In this document: piece by piece, positions 10,404-17,910 of the stretch | Position numbering within the stretch: position 1 is the stretch's first letter | Layout of the letters: each line of letters starts with the position of its first letter | Source of the DNA: Calothrix anomala FACHB-343 | GTDB lineage: Bacteria; Cyanobacteriota; Cyanobacteriia; Cyanobacteriales; Nostocaceae | Reading direction: 5' to 3' | NCBI RefSeq assembly: GCF_014696435.1 | Contig: NZ_JACJQG010000010.1 | Span: 62,001 to 126,000, forward strand | DNA length: 64,000 nucleotides | Program-made: the position numbers and the translations under genes | The notes under the pieces: generated by a model | Seen by the model: the letters and a program-made list of their open reading frames with translations, nothing else | The model's database searches: none | What the model was told of the DNA's origin: nothing

Positions 10404-11170
10404 AGTTGAGTAATATATTTTGTAATTTCTTCGAGTATGCTAACTGCGGGGTGGTTTTTTTTGTGGAGTGCAAGTGGTAGATGTGCTTGGGTTGCGTCAG
10501 GAAAAGCTGTTGATTTAGGAATGGGGGCAGTAACGTGTATCCGTCCTTCAACCTGTTGTTTAATTTCTTCCAGTATTCCTGTGTCTTGAAGATTACGATT
10601 ATCGTATTTGGTTGGAATTATACAGGCAATTTGTAATTTCTGGTGTCCTCCTTTTTTGAGTCGGGCAATTGTTTCTAGCAGTTGGTTGGTGCCAAGATAG
10701 CACTTATATTGCGTTTCAACAGGAATAATAACGTGTGAAGCAGCTACTAAGCTCATAATGCTTAGAATTCCTAGAGAAGGCGGGCAATCAATCAAAATAT
10801 AATCATACTGGTCAAGTACATTTGATAGCACAAACTTGAGCCGTTGGCGGTTGTCGATGGTCAAGTCATGAAAAATTTTTTGCTCCGTACCTGCCAATTG
10901 GATATTTGTTGGTACAATGTGCATCCCGTGAATAGGTTTTTCCCATATATACAGGGGAGTTTCTTCAGCGATCGCACCATAGATAGTTTGTTCAGTTTGC
11001 AGCTTCACTTCCCCTAATCCCATAAAGGCTGTTAGTGATGCTTGTGGGTCCATATCCACAAGCAGTACACGGTGTTTTTTAGCAAGGTGGTATCCAAGAT
11101 TGTGTGTAATTGTCGTTTTAGCTGCACCACCTGACTGATTGAAAGTTGCGATTATTTTGGTTGATGACAT
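10400..11170 (-). CDS. parA: ParA-family partition ATPase
   Basis: A 256-residue Walker-type ATPase without an N-terminal HTH extension (type Ib-like length). The P-loop is NQSGGAAKTT at residues 11-20, Walker A-prime is VLLVDMDPQASLT, and Walker B is YILIDCPPSLG. Position 13, usually the signature lysine of deviant Walker A (KGGxxKT), is serine; the phosphate-binding Lys18 is kept. Overlaps parB by 4 nt. An intrinsic terminator (11243-11292) separates it from the upstream SSB-like gene, so it has its own promoter within about 75 bp. Confidence 0.93.
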   Translation of the reverse strand: MSSTKIIATFNQSGGAAKTTITHNLGYHLAKKHRVLLVDMDPQASLTAFMGLGEVKLQTEQTIYGAIAEETPLYIWEKPIHGMHIVPTNIQLAGTEQKIFHDLTIDNRQRLKFVLSNVLDQYDYILIDCPPSLGILSIMSLVAASHVIIPVETQYKCYLGTNQLLETIARLKKGGHQKLQIACIIPTKYDNRNLQDTGILEEIKQQVEGRIHVTAPIPKSTAFPDATQAHLPLALHKKNHPAVSILEEITKYITQL

Positions 11171-11242
11171 ATGTTGCTGAAGCGATTTTTTGAATTTATG
11201 TCAGCGATTCTACCAAACAGTGGATTTTTATTTTGGATTTTT

Positions 11243-11292
11243 GAAAAAAAATAACGCTAGCTCAAACAAGTAAACCTGTCTGGACTAGCATT
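11243..11292 (-). terminator. Intrinsic terminator after SSB-like gene
   Basis: On the minus strand an AATGCTAG / CTAGCGTT outer stem and a CAGACAGG / CTTGTTTG inner stem (with G-U pairs) are followed by ATTTTTTTTC. Confidence 0.8.
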
Positions 11293-11308
11293 ATTCAGTT
11301 AATTGGTT

Positions 11309-11728
11309 CTAAAATGGAGGTTCTTCGTCTAGGTCTTCATTTGTCGAAGTAACGTTATCTTCGAGTAATTCCTTAGCAAAATCGGGAGTTTCAGGCGAGT
11401 GAGAGTTTTTGCTAACTTGGGTAAGTTCGTTAATAGGTTGTGCTGAGATAAAGTTTCTAATTACGAATGTGGCAATCTTTTCTTTGTACTCACCCCTGTT
11501 ATCTACTACTAAATCAAGATATCCTTCTGCTGTACCATGTACGCCTTCCCCCTGTTCGTTGATGACGACAGCAGGTGCGCCCTTGGAACGGAATGGTATC
11601 TCGTCAGTAACGACTCCTTCCTTGGAACGGTAGTAGAATTCAGCAATTCCAAAAGCAATCAAGGAACCTTCTTTGTCGTGGGTTGTGTTCACTGATTTAA
11701 GATTAATAGTTGCAGTATTATGAATCAT
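11309..11728 (-). CDS. Divergent SSB-like OB-fold protein with canonical SSB tail
   Basis: A 139-residue protein that does not align with standard SSB in its core (TINLKSVN..., GVHGTAEGYLDLVVDNRGEYKEKIATFVIRNFISAQ) but ends in the acidic-hydrophobic tip DLDEEPPF, the partner-recruiting C-terminal peptide of bacterial SSBs. The strand-rich core and TIN-LKSV start are compatible with an OB fold. It lies next to a recognisable SSB (11802-12185) that lacks such a tip, so the two may act together. Terminators lie on both sides. Confidence 0.6.
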   Translation of the reverse strand: MIHNTATINLKSVNTTHDKEGSLIAFGIAEFYYRSKEGVVTDEIPFRSKGAPAVVINEQGEGVHGTAEGYLDLVVDNRGEYKEKIATFVIRNFISAQPINELTQVSKNSHSPETPDFAKELLEDNVTSTNEDLDEEPPF

Positions 11729-11761
11729 GGTCGTTTGATTTGTAGATTGATTAGATGGTTG

Positions 11762-11791
11762 ATCGCCTATGATTTATACTGCATAGGCGAT
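11762..11791 (-). terminator. Stem-loop between two SSB genes
   Basis: ATCGCCTATG and CATAGGCGAT form a perfect 10-bp stem. It lies 11 nt beyond the ssb stop and about 33 nt before the next start; no clear U-run, so terminator or processing site. Confidence 0.55.
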
Positions 11792-11801
11792 TTGTAATTT
11801 T

Positions 11802-12185
11802 CTAGAAATTTGCGTTAGCTACAGCCTGTGTTTCGTTTGATACAGAAGTAGATGTAGATTCTTCCTTACGGGGTGAACCTAATAATTCGATGGCGTTGAT
11901 TGTGATTACAGGTTTTTGCCGCATAGTACCAGAATTTTTATCAGCCCAACGATCAAATCCAAACTCACCAGTAATTGCAATCTGAGTTCCTTTACGAACG
12001 TAATTTCCAATCACTTCTGCTTGATTTCCCCAAGCGACTAAATCAAACCAAAGAGCTTGTTCACTTCTGTAGGGGGGTCTTACTGCAATAGAGATTGAAG
12101 CCTTAACTGCACCGGACTCGAAATATTTCAGATCGGGTTCTTGTCCACATCTGCCAACTAGCATGACTTTGTTGATATAGTTCAT
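11802..12185 (-). CDS. ssb: Single-stranded DNA-binding protein
   Basis: Canonical OB-fold SSB: MNYINKVMLVGRCGQEPDLKYF, SISIAVRP, ALWFDLVAWGNQAEVIGNYVRKGTQIAITGEFGFDRW, VITINAIELLG. It binds ssDNA during replication, repair or conjugative transfer. At 127 residues it stops after a short polar tail ending ANANF and lacks the acidic DDDIPF-type tip, which is instead found on the neighbouring SSB-like protein. The recurring leader motif (GCTGACGC, 12218-12225) lies 32 nt upstream of the ATG. Confidence 0.93.
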   Translation of the reverse strand: MNYINKVMLVGRCGQEPDLKYFESGAVKASISIAVRPPYRSEQALWFDLVAWGNQAEVIGNYVRKGTQIAITGEFGFDRWADKNSGTMRQKPVITINAIELLGSPRKEESTSTSVSNETQAVANANF

Positions 12186-12420
12186 AACGCGAGAATTTAT
12201 ATATTTCTCTTATTGCTGCGTCAGCATTAGTTCTTTTAGGATTTATTATTTTGACGAATTGTTTTATTTAAAGCACACTTTTTGCTTCATACTTGTGAGT
12301 TATTTTTGATTCCTGTTTCTCATACCATTGCGGTTTTTACTAAGGAACGGCTAATAATCCTGTGCTATGGTGGGATCGCAAATGCCGTGGTATGTATCTA
12401 AAAATTATAAGTAATGACTT

Positions 12421-13596
12421 ATGCTTGAATATCTTCTCCTGAAGCGAGTAAGTATTTGTAAGCTGATGCTCTTGGCTCTGATGTGGATACAGTTCGATGA
12501 AGATAGCCAAAACCAGCTAACTCCTGACTACTCTTCACCTTTGCAAGTAGAAAATCTTACGTGGTTAGGAGAAACATATGTTGGAGAAGAGGTTGAGCAT
12601 TTTTGTGATGTTTCCAATACCGCTAGGATAGGCGTTTGGAGAGAAATTCTAGAACTGAAGTTAGTAGATTTAATTGCTGATTTACCAACTTGTTTGCACG
12701 ATGCTTCATGGTTTGCTCTACTGGCAATTACTATGATGTTGGTGGATAAGGAATTAGAGGGGATATGCGTACACCCACAAGATGAGTATTTTGCCCGGAC
12801 TCTTGCGCTTGAAAGTTTGGCAGATTTGAGTGATTCTTACTTAGCCAAAGGTCATCCTTATTTAGATTTTCCTTTATCATTAGAAGACGCTAAATCATTA
12901 CTGCCAGTTAATAGAAAGCAGGAGCTAGAAATTGAGTTAGAGAAATTTCTTATTGATACTTATGAAGACGATTTTGATGATGAAGCACCTCATATTAATG
13001 AGTTTTCATCCATCTACTTACAGGATATTTTAAAAGAGTTTTTTGTTGAATCTGACTGGCAAGGTGATATCAATCAAGAGACGGTTGCACAGCTTCAAGA
13101 AAAGTATGGCTCACAATATTCAGAAGGTGCATTCTCTCCTGAAACTAAGGAACACGAGCGTTGGGGCAAAACGCTTGTTTTTCTTAAACAGTTTATAGGT
13201 CTGGATTCCAGTTTTATCGAAAGCCAAAGCGATTTGTTCCTTGATGAATCTCAAGCAGCTGATTTACCTAATTACTTCCGTATCAAGACCCGTTTAGAAC
13301 GTTGGCAAGACCGAACAGTTGTTTTATCCCGGTTGGTTCATACTTTAGTTCATTTTTTACTGGTAGGACAAAATTATCATCCCAGTCATATACAAGATTT
13401 GATGGCTATTCCAGCTTCTTCACGGGCTATATTCAGCCTACAAGCTTGTTTAGGTATAGCTGCTTACAGAAGTGGTTATTACATGGCTGCTTCAAATATT
13501 CCCGAATCAGAAATTGGGCGGAATTGGTTGCTACAAAAAGCTTTTCCTAACCTGCTTGAGTTTTATCAAACAGGTCGTTTGAATGCAAAACAGTAA
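12421..13596 (+). CDS. Hypothetical acidic protein
   Basis: Not recognised. About 390 residues, acidic and mostly helical by composition, with an acidic patch YEDDFDDEAPH near residue 190 and a C-terminal helical half (RTVVLSRLVHTLVHFLLVGQNYHP). No catalytic motif, signal peptide or clear transmembrane segment. The first residues (LEYLLLKRVSICKLMLLALMW) may be translated leader; internal ATGs at 12463 or 12481 are alternative starts. It stands alone on the plus strand, followed by a lipoprotein gene. Confidence 0.6.
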   Translation: MLEYLLLKRVSICKLMLLALMWIQFDEDSQNQLTPDYSSPLQVENLTWLGETYVGEEVEHFCDVSNTARIGVWREILELKLVDLIADLPTCLHDASWFALLAITMMLVDKELEGICVHPQDEYFARTLALESLADLSDSYLAKGHPYLDFPLSLEDAKSLLPVNRKQELEIELEKFLIDTYEDDFDDEAPHINEFSSIYLQDILKEFFVESDWQGDINQETVAQLQEKYGSQYSEGAFSPETKEHERWGKTLVFLKQFIGLDSSFIESQSDLFLDESQAADLPNYFRIKTRLERWQDRTVVLSRLVHTLVHFLLVGQNYHPSHIQDLMAIPASSRAIFSLQACLGIAAYRSGYYMAASNIPESEIGRNWLLQKAFPNLLEFYQTGRLNAKQ

Positions 13597-13637
13597 TTAA
13601 TATTCTGCTGTTGGTTAATAGAGACAAATTTATATTT

Positions 13638-14333
13638 ATGAAAAAATATTTATTTATAGGATTATTCTTACTGGTTGGATGTTCATCTCCAGAAAAAGAA
13701 AATAAAGTTTCAGCTATAGAATCGAATCCTTCACCTACGCCTTCATTATCTTCAGCTAATGTTAATAATGCTACGCCGTCGTTAAATTCAGAAGTGTTAC
13801 CTGATTTATCAAATAAAGAGAAGCTTGGAGAAGTTAGTGCAGAGAACGACTTAATTGACTCGTTTTATTTTGATGGTAATGGTGTAAAAGTGAGTTTGAC
13901 TGTAGCGGCTGATAAAGCTTGTTTTGTCTACGTGCGGCGCAGTACTCCAGACCGAGTTGGTGAGGTTGAAATTGAGTCACTACGGCGCGAAAAGTTAGGT
14001 CTATGGCGTTCGTATAATACTCAGCGTCTTCTAACTCAACCTGCTGGTAATAGACTAAGCGTTTATTCATCAAGTGAGGAACTTTATTCTACTTATGAAA
14101 ATCCTGCCTTATCACCAGAAATTCTTGTAGCAGCAAAAGAATTGAAGGAGCGTGAAAAATCATTTAAATTACTTTTGCGTCAGGACTTGAGGGCAAGTGA
14201 ATCAGCAAGACGAATTTATGTCAATCAGTGTCAGAAATTAGGCAATTTTTATTACAAGGAAGAACTTCCTCCTCTCACGGACAAAGAGAGGAAGGAATTT
14301 GGGAGAAGTGTTGAAAAAAGTACTAACAATTAG
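13638..14333 (+). CDS. Lipoprotein, function unknown
   Basis: A 231-residue secreted lipoprotein: MKKYLFIGLFLLVGCSS is a signal peptide with lipobox LVGC, followed by a Ser/Pro/Asn-rich linker (about residues 20-65) and a mixed globular domain. No domain recognised. ATG 13638 is chosen because it starts the signal peptide exactly; the frame is open to 13611. It ends just 3 bp before the end of the convergent gene at 14337. It could be an entry-exclusion or envelope protein, but there is no direct evidence. Confidence 0.65.
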   Translation: MKKYLFIGLFLLVGCSSPEKENKVSAIESNPSPTPSLSSANVNNATPSLNSEVLPDLSNKEKLGEVSAENDLIDSFYFDGNGVKVSLTVAADKACFVYVRRSTPDRVGEVEIESLRREKLGLWRSYNTQRLLTQPAGNRLSVYSSSEELYSTYENPALSPEILVAAKELKEREKSFKLLLRQDLRASESARRIYVNQCQKLGNFYYKEELPPLTDKERKEFGRSVEKSTNN

Positions 14334-14336
14334 TTA

Positions 14337-15008
14337 TTAAAACAGTGACAACTGCTCCATCTTAGTATTACTTTCAGTTGAATTTGCTGTAACAGCGTGT
14401 TTGTTGTTCTTTGAAGACTTTTTACCCCATCCCTCTTTCGCCGCGTGTTTGACTACACGAGAACGAATATCAGCAGCCAGGGTTTCATAATCAGAGCGAA
14501 TTTTGTTATACGAAACCGGAGTTGTACCAATCTTTTCCCAGAGGTTTTCGTAGTTGAAATTCTTGAAAGGTCTGTGTCTGACAAGGGCATCATAACTTGC
14601 CCAGAGGTAAACATCTGTCCATTGGGATGATAGCGGCACTTCAAAAGCAATTGGCATCATCAGTGCAACAACTTCGCTACTAGAGGCGAGTTTACCTACT
14701 TCTCCCTTGTCTATCTCTTGTAAAGCTGCATCTAATCTATCAACTGCGATCGCTTTTCCTACCCACGTGGGAATTGACTGTTGCCAGCTGTTCTGCTGAG
14801 TAACAATTGGCCCGGCGATGTATTGAACAATTTCACGACTTGCTCCTGCTAGATCGAGTAGGCTGGCTGTTACAGCTTTATTAATCCCTTGGCTGGTTAG
14901 TAGTTGAAGTATTTTTCTAGTGCTGGGGTTTAATATTTCGCTGGTTTTTTGGTTTTTACTGTTGCGGATGGTTTCTTCGACATCGAATAAACTGTGCTGC
15001 TGGTTCAT
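14337..15008 (-). CDS. Hypothetical protein with clamp-binding peptides
   Basis: A 223-residue protein of unknown function. The C-terminus is MEQLSLF, an ideal beta-clamp binding motif (QLSLF); the N-terminus MNQQHSLFDVEE also fits the looser pattern (QHSLF). The body is helical (KILQLLTSQGINKAVTASLLDLAGASREIVQYI could be an HTH-like segment) with a basic patch near the end (KKSSKNNK). It lies directly downstream of holB/holA, so it probably acts at the plasmid replisome. Confidence 0.62.
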   Translation of the reverse strand: MNQQHSLFDVEETIRNSKNQKTSEILNPSTRKILQLLTSQGINKAVTASLLDLAGASREIVQYIAGPIVTQQNSWQQSIPTWVGKAIAVDRLDAALQEIDKGEVGKLASSSEVVALMMPIAFEVPLSSQWTDVYLWASYDALVRHRPFKNFNYENLWEKIGTTPVSYNKIRSDYETLAADIRSRVVKHAAKEGWGKKSSKNNKHAVTANSTESNTKMEQLSLF

Positions 15009-15029
15009 ATCTTTTATGTGTAAACTAAT

Positions 15030-15061
15030 ACTGCCAGCTAGAAATACTTCTAACTGGCAGT
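15030..15061. terminator. Stem-loop between holB and next gene
   Basis: ACTGCCAG-CTAGAA and TTCTAA-CTGGCAGT pair. The T-run lies on the plus-strand side (GCTTTTTG), so its direction of action is unclear; it may be a processing or attenuation hairpin. Confidence 0.5.
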
Positions 15062-15086
15062 GCTTTTTGATAATGAGTGGGTGTTG

Positions 15087-15962
15087 TTATGGCAGAAGTA
15101 GGGTATCCCAAACGCTTCTGGGCGTAACGTGATGCAGCAATTGCTGTCTTGCTTGGGTGAATTTAGCTAGTAGCTTAGTACTTTTTAATTTCTGCCACCA
15201 GTTGTATTGCAGGTAGGTAAGCAACCATAACTGCGTCTGGTGATTCCAGCTTGAGATGGAGTTACTCAAACTGAGTGCCTTGAGAATATCGTCAGGAGGC
15301 ACTTCCAGTTGACTTGTGATTTCTTGTGAGATGGAACCTAACATTTTAATATTGGCGATCGCTTGACCAGGACTGCCCGAACTGATAGCTAGTATTTTTT
15401 CTGTTGCCTCAATCTGTTGGTTTTTAAGGACAGAAATAACCTCCTCATCAGTTAACCTTTGGAAAGGTATGATTTGACACCTACTCTTGATAGTGGGTAA
15501 TAGCTTTTGAGGATAGGATGATATCAGAATAAACGTTCCAGTTTTAGGTTCTTCCAGCGTCTTGAGAAGTTTGTTAGCGGCAGTAGGGTTGAGCATATCT
15601 GCTTCGTGGATAATCACCACCTTTTGCTTGCCCTCGACTGCACTAGTTGAGAGAAATTCAATTACCTCGCGCACCTGTTCTACTCGGATAGCAGGTACAC
15701 CTTTCTGCTGGGCGGTGTTTTCGGTATAGGTTGGTTTGATTTGTAAGATGTCTAGATGTTTAGATTCTCCTGCGTTCGTGGAGCGACTTCCTTTTGAGAG
15801 TATTGCATTTGCAAATGCCAGAGCAGTTTTTCCTTTGCCCACTCCTTCAACTTCGCTGCTAAATAGGTATGCGGGAGCAATTTGATTACGTTCGATTGCT
15901 TCAGTTAGTAGAAGTTTGGCGGTATGCTGTCCGATGATTTCTGTAAATAAGTCGTTTTTCAT
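15087..15962 (-). CDS. holB: DNA polymerase III delta-prime subunit (clamp loader)
   Basis: AAA+ clamp-loader subunit. Landmarks are EIIGQHTAKLLLTEAI at the N-terminus, P-loop-like SSEVEGVGKGKTALAFANAI, VVIIHEADMLNPTAANKLLKTLEEP (Walker B region) and the SRC motif in TIKSRCQIIPF. The P-loop is divergent (EGVGKGKTAL). Its length (about 290 aa) is normal for delta-prime and the C-terminus is helical. The ATG at 15962 overlaps the TGA of holA (ATGA), so the two are coupled. A plasmid-encoded copy is unusual; it belongs with holA, dnaX and dnaN nearby. Confidence 0.88.
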   Translation of the reverse strand: MKNDLFTEIIGQHTAKLLLTEAIERNQIAPAYLFSSEVEGVGKGKTALAFANAILSKGSRSTNAGESKHLDILQIKPTYTENTAQQKGVPAIRVEQVREVIEFLSTSAVEGKQKVVIIHEADMLNPTAANKLLKTLEEPKTGTFILISSYPQKLLPTIKSRCQIIPFQRLTDEEVISVLKNQQIEATEKILAISSGSPGQAIANIKMLGSISQEITSQLEVPPDDILKALSLSNSISSWNHQTQLWLLTYLQYNWWQKLKSTKLLAKFTQARQQLLHHVTPRSVWDTLLLP

Positions 15963-16918
15963 ATCGTGCAAATTTCGATAATTCGGCTAGTTAAATTGTT
16001 AGTGCCGCTTTTGAGTTCCGTTTCGAGTTGTAAAAGTAAGGTAAGGCTGTTTTTCAGTTTTTTAACGCCTATAAACTTGATTTCATCTTTGAGGTAATAT
16101 AATCTTTTAGGGTTTTTCAGTTCGGCTATTTCTGCAATCTTAGTATCAGATAATTTAGCTTCTACGCCAGCTTTAGTTATTAGCCAAGTGCGAAAAACTG
16201 ACGTAAGAGTTGCTACTATTTTGAGTGGATGTTCATTACTATCTAGTAGTTTATCCACCTGCGCTATTGCCAAGTTTGAATGATTTCTTAACATAGCCAT
16301 AGTAAGCTTTTGGTAGTCAGCATTGTGATTACTAACTAATTGTTTTATCTCGTCAAAAGAAATAATTTTTTCACTTGCATAGACAGCAAGTTTAGCAAAT
16401 TCGCTATCGGCTCGTGCAGTGTTATTACCAATTGCTTCAACTAGATAATCAGTCACATCTGGTGTAAGTTTAACTTGATGGATAGCTGCATACTTCCCTA
16501 TCAAATTAACTATCCCCTTTTTATCCCAACAAGGAACGAGAGGAAACTCTTCTTGTTGAGCATATTTTAGGATAGTTTTGACTACTGTTCTGCGGGAATC
16601 TGGCTTTTTGTTACTAGTAATTAAAAGAATGTTACTTGCAGGTATTCGAGAAAGTTGATTTTCAATTTCTTGGTTATTATCCTCATTTGATAAACTTCCA
16701 ATTAAATGCTCGCTGTCTGTATGAACAATCTTATTACCCTCTCCAAAGGGTAAAGTCATAACCTCAGTAAAAACCTTGGCAGCAATATTTTTCTCATTTG
16801 CAGATAGCTTGATGTAGTTGAAAGCTTTCCATTCAGTATGAACATTTTGATTCACCAAATGGTTTATTTTTTGATTGAGCGAATAGGTATCTTCGCCGTA
16901 GTATAGGTATACTGGCAT
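15959..16918 (-). CDS. holA: DNA polymerase III delta subunit (clamp loader wrench)
   Basis: A 319-residue delta subunit that opens the sliding clamp. The N-terminus MPVYLYYGEDTYSLNQKI, the ILLITSNKKPDSRRTVVK region, DVTDYLVEAIGNNTARADSEFAKLAVY and the C-terminal collar helices (AMLRNHSNLAIAQVDKLLDSNEHPLKIVATLTSVFRTW) follow the HolA pattern. The leader holds a small hairpin (16924-16941) 5 nt before the ATG and the recurring motif plus its AGTGGTT extension (16948-16969). Coupled to holB by a 4-nt overlap. Confidence 0.87.
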   Translation of the reverse strand: MPVYLYYGEDTYSLNQKINHLVNQNVHTEWKAFNYIKLSANEKNIAAKVFTEVMTLPFGEGNKIVHTDSEHLIGSLSNEDNNQEIENQLSRIPASNILLITSNKKPDSRRTVVKTILKYAQQEEFPLVPCWDKKGIVNLIGKYAAIHQVKLTPDVTDYLVEAIGNNTARADSEFAKLAVYASEKIISFDEIKQLVSNHNADYQKLTMAMLRNHSNLAIAQVDKLLDSNEHPLKIVATLTSVFRTWLITKAGVEAKLSDTKIAEIAELKNPKRLYYLKDEIKFIGVKKLKNSLTLLLQLETELKSGTNNLTSRIIEICTI

Positions 16919-16947
16919 TGCAGATTAGATAAACATCTAATTATCAT

Positions 16948-16969
16948 GCGTTAGTTATCAGCAGTGGTT
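16948..16969 (-). promoter_or_regulatory. Recurring leader motif, long form, upstream of holA
   Basis: On the minus strand AACCACT, 7 nt, ACTAACGC; the motif begins 29 nt before the holA ATG. The same two-part motif occurs at 31960-31980 (primase) and 37547-37568 (helicase). Confidence 0.5.
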
Positions 16970-16997
16970 AAAAAAAGAAGAGTTAGTATTAACTCTT
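16970..16997 (-). terminator. Intrinsic terminator after the 17040 gene
   Basis: Minus strand: AAGAGTTA and TAACTCTT stem, tetraloop, then CTTTTTTT. Confidence 0.75.
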
Positions 16998-17039
16998 TCT
17001 GCTTGGTATTTATTATGTAGTGACCAGTAAATACCTTAC

Positions 17040-17822
17040 TTAAGTTTGTGCTGGTTGTACGAAATTTTGAATTGAATCTTTATCAATATGGTTCTCTACT
17101 GGTTTATTACCCAAGTATTTGCGCCAAGAATCTAACTGTTGAAGGTACTCTATTACTCCACTAGAACCAGCTACCTCGTATAGTGTAATAGCTGTTTCCC
17201 ATTCCTTTAAGCTGGCTTGTTTCTCTGAGAGAATTTTGACTATAGCTTCGGGAAGTTTAGTGTCTTGACCAGTATCTAAATTTAGGTGTGATGTGTTTTC
17301 TAGTAATATTTCTTGTCCACATAGAGTAACACCATCATCTTTTATATTTGTAGTATGAATTTGAACATTAATCTCTGATAAAGGAAGAGTATATTGAAGA
17401 AATTTTTTAACTTTTTTGGTTTTAGTATTTCTCCTTTTTGATTTAATGATAACTGGGTTGTTTGGTTCTGCAACTTCGTAACATTGAGGGAGTTCTAGAG
17501 AGAGTTGACCTGTTAAGTGCCATGATGCGCTTCGTTTTTCTGGTGGGGTAATGCGATAAGAGAACTCAGCCGTTTTCCTGGGATCGCCAGACTTTCTTAG
17601 TTTAACCCACATGTTGTAGCTGATAATTCCTTGGATGTAACTTTTCGGGTCTAATATTACTGGGGTTGTGTTTTCCCACCACTCAATTTGAACTACGCGA
17701 TCGCCATCTAATTCGTAGATAGTTCTAACTCTGGCATTAGGATGAGACGAAAGGAATGAGTTTACCCAAGCCCTTTGCTTTTTATTAAGCCTGGGCTTGC
17801 GAGAAGAGGATTTATTTTTCAT
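17040..17822 (-). CDS. Hypothetical basic protein
   Basis: A 260-residue protein with no recognised domain. The N-terminus is strongly basic (MKNKSSSRKPRLNKKQRAW), suggesting nucleic-acid contact. The middle contains GQLSLELP, which loosely resembles a clamp-binding peptide but is internal and may be chance. It sits directly downstream of the polymerase gene, separated by hairpins at 17845-17867 and 17878-17900, and upstream of holA. Confidence 0.58.
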   Translation of the reverse strand: MKNKSSSRKPRLNKKQRAWVNSFLSSHPNARVRTIYELDGDRVVQIEWWENTTPVILDPKSYIQGIISYNMWVKLRKSGDPRKTAEFSYRITPPEKRSASWHLTGQLSLELPQCYEVAEPNNPVIIKSKRRNTKTKKVKKFLQYTLPLSEINVQIHTTNIKDDGVTLCGQEILLENTSHLNLDTGQDTKLPEAIVKILSEKQASLKEWETAITLYEVAGSSGVIEYLQQLDSWRKYLGNKPVENHIDKDSIQNFVQPAQT

Positions 17823-17910
17823 TAGTTACAGACAAATCAGAATGTATGAATTTGAAAAACATTCATATTTATTAGCTTTGAGATTTACGTAAAATCTCAA
17901 CTTTGTTCGT

